Origin: Sphingomonas sp.
GTDB taxonomy: Bacteria > Pseudomonadota > Alphaproteobacteria > Sphingomonadales > Sphingomonadaceae
Assembly: GCA_025356055.1 (NCBI GenBank)
Contig: JANXUU010000068.1
Location: forward strand, 1 to 34,229
Direction of reading: 5' to 3'
Length of the DNA stretch: 34,229 bases
The notes below the pieces were generated by a model. The model did not search any database. It saw nothing but the letters and a program-made list of their open reading frames with translations, and was not told the origin of the DNA. The position numbers were made by a program, and so were the translations under genes. Within the stretch, counting starts at the first letter, position 1. Each line of letters begins with the position of its first letter. This document shows, piece after piece, positions 33,110 to 34,229 of the stretch.

Positions 33110-33196
33110 GGGAAAAAGTGCAGAACTTTGTTGGCGAAAGACGTTACAAGGTTGGAAAGTAAAGATGTAAGAACCTGTTTCGAAAACTAGCGACAA

Positions 33197-33255
33197 TACT
33201 AGCACTTCCATCAGTGTCGAGATGTCTTCGTCGCAGGAAACAACTTACTAGCACT
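33197..33255 (+). repeat. 10-bp direct repeat TACTAGCACT, two copies 49 bases apart
   Basis: Identical decamers begin at 33197 and 33246, in the AT-richer gap between permease B and the transposase. Each contains CTAG, the kind of tetranucleotide used as target by IS701-family elements. They could mark a target-site scar or an older IS end, but this is uncertain. Confidence 0.4.
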
Positions 33256-34229
33256 ACTTTGGCAGAAATGTGATTTTTAGGATTCCCAAGAGGGGATTTC
33301 CCTGATTCATGGGGAGCCAGCTTTATGGGAGGCTGGCGATGACCGAGATTTGGCGCAGCGATCTGGAGAATTGGTTGGCGCCATTTCTGGCGGCATTTCG
33401 GCATAAAACAGGGAGGCAGGTATGTCCGGCATATATCGCAGGCCTGATCGGCCCCGGTGACCGCAAGAGCGTGCAGCCGATGGCGGCTCGTAGCGGTGAG
33501 TTTGGCTATGACCAATTGCATCATTTTGTCGCGGACGGGGTGTGGGATAGTGCGCCACTCGAGGCCGTTCTCCTGAAGGAGGCCGACCGCCTGGTTGGAG
33601 ACGAGGCTGGATATCTGGTCATCGACGACACGGCGTTGCCGAAGAAGGGGCACCACTCGGTTGGTGTCGCGCCACAATATGCCTCATCGCTCGGGAAGAC
33701 ATCCAACTGCCAGTCGCTGGTGTCGGTGACGCTGGCTTCGCGCGAGGTGCCGGTGATGGTGGGTCTGCGGCTCTTTCTGCCCGAGAGCTGGACGGATGAT
33801 GCCGAGCGCATGACGCGGGCGCGCGTCCCGCTGGATCGAAGGCAGGCTCTGACGAAGCCCGAGATCGCGATCGAGGAGATCGATCGGGTCATTGCTTCTG
33901 GAGCGCGGTTCGGCTGCGTGCTTGCCGACGCGGGATATGGATCGAGCGGTCCTTTCCGCCAGGCGTTGAGCGAGCGCGGCCTGCTGTGGGCCGTCGGGCT
34001 CTCGCGACGCCAGAATGTCTACCCGGCCGATGTTGGCCTGACCTTCCCGATCGCCAAGACCGGCAGGCGCCGCCAGTACCACATGCCCGACCGGCCACCG
34101 GTGTCCACTGAGGTGATGCTGTCCGGCGAGAGATGGCGCAAGATCAGCTGGCGGCGCGGCACCAAAGGTCGGCTCACCTGCCTATTTGCGGCTCGCCGCG
34201 TCCGCATCGCGGAAGGTCATAAGCACCGG
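33256..34229 (+). mobile_element. IS701-like insertion sequence, left part (left boundary approximate, right end outside window)
   Basis: The region contains an IS701-family transposase gene running off the window and about 80 bases of upstream sequence with short self-complementary stretches (GGATTCCC, then GGGGATTTCC). The true terminal inverted repeat could not be fixed because the right end is missing. The boundary given follows the second TACTAGCACT copy and is a guess. Confidence 0.5.
33339..34229 (+). CDS. IS701-family DDE transposase, 5' part (3' end outside window)
   Basis: The frame is open for 297 codons from ATG 33339 to the window end. It starts MTEIWRSDLENWLAPFLAAF and continues PAYIAGLIGPGDRKSVQPM, the usual N-terminus of IS701-type transposases. 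VIDDTALPKKGHHSVGVAPQY holds the first catalytic Asp (about residue 96), and CVLADAGYGSSGPFRQAL the second (about 197). The catalytic Glu and C-terminus lie beyond the edge. An ATG at 33325 is in another frame and stops at once. Full family length is about 400 or more residues, so roughly a third is missing from view. The visible part shows no frameshift. The element lies directly against the catabolic island and could have helped to assemble or bound it. Confidence 0.93.
   Translation, partial: MTEIWRSDLENWLAPFLAAFRHKTGRQVCPAYIAGLIGPGDRKSVQPMAARSGEFGYDQLHHFVADGVWDSAPLEAVLLKEADRLVGDEAGYLVIDDTALPKKGHHSVGVAPQYASSLGKTSNCQSLVSVTLASREVPVMVGLRLFLPESWTDDAERMTRARVPLDRRQALTKPEIAIEEIDRVIASGARFGCVLADAGYGSSGPFRQALSERGLLWAVGLSRRQNVYPADVGLTFPIAKTGRRRQYHMPDRPPVSTEVMLSGERWRKISWRRGTKGRLTCLFAARRVRIAEGHKHR

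Noticed and set aside
1-34229. CRISPR array, rRNA or tRNA genes
   Set aside because: No regularly spaced repeats or cloverleaf-like sequences were noticed; almost all the sequence is accounted for by coding regions.

Overview
The window looks like a catabolic island on the chromosome or a plasmid of an alphaproteobacterium, most likely a sphingomonad. The pointers are a moderately high GC content, a large TonB-dependent outer-membrane receptor inside a catabolic operon, a DUF2924 plus large serine recombinase pair, and an IS701-type transposase. The assignment rests on gene content only; there is no rRNA or other marker gene, and I saw no tRNA.

Layout. The left edge (2-1979) is a recombination module: the end of a DUF2924 gene overlapping a large serine recombinase. 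The right edge (33339 to the end) is an IS701-like transposase cut by the window. The roughly 31 kb between them is almost entirely metabolic genes, packed with 1-4 nt overlaps. Units: (a) a leftward operon of a cyclase-family amidohydrolase and a two-subunit 2-oxoacid:ferredoxin oxidoreductase (iorA, iorB), divergent from a MarR regulator; (b) a leftward group of a class V PLP enzyme, an ornithine cyclodeaminase-family reductase and a two-domain flavoprotein of the 2-aminobenzoyl-CoA monooxygenase/reductase type; (c) a rightward PLP dehydratase converging on an amino-acid permease; (d) a rightward operon of SDR, MarR, enoyl-CoA hydratase-like protein, acyl-CoA dehydrogenase and Rid-family deaminase, then an MFS transporter; (e) a leftward operon of TonB receptor, RutA-like flavin monooxygenase, HpcH/HpaI aldolase and aminotransferase; (f) a rightward aryl-CoA ligase converging on a NahE-type hydratase-aldolase; (g) a rightward operon of GntR regulator, aldehyde dehydrogenase, second aminotransferase and second permease.

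How the genes may work together (inference). The most economical reading is breakdown of a nitrogen-bearing aromatic compound or aromatic amino acid of the indole, isatin or kynurenine type, with routes converging on 2-aminobenzoyl-CoA. The flavoprotein would dearomatise this thioester, and the SDR/hydratase/dehydrogenase/Rid set would process the resulting cyclic enamine. Three feeders are visible: hydrolysis of a cyclic amide such as isatin followed by oxidative decarboxylation by IorAB; aldolase, aldehyde dehydrogenase and CoA ligase shortening a three-carbon side chain; and amino-acid uptake plus transamination. The substrate is not proven. The ring-activating oxygenase, a thiolase and a flavin reductase would have to lie elsewhere.

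The aminotransferases and the permeases each occur as a diverged paralogous pair, one member in the left half and one in the rightmost operon, so the island may have grown by duplication or by merging two related clusters.
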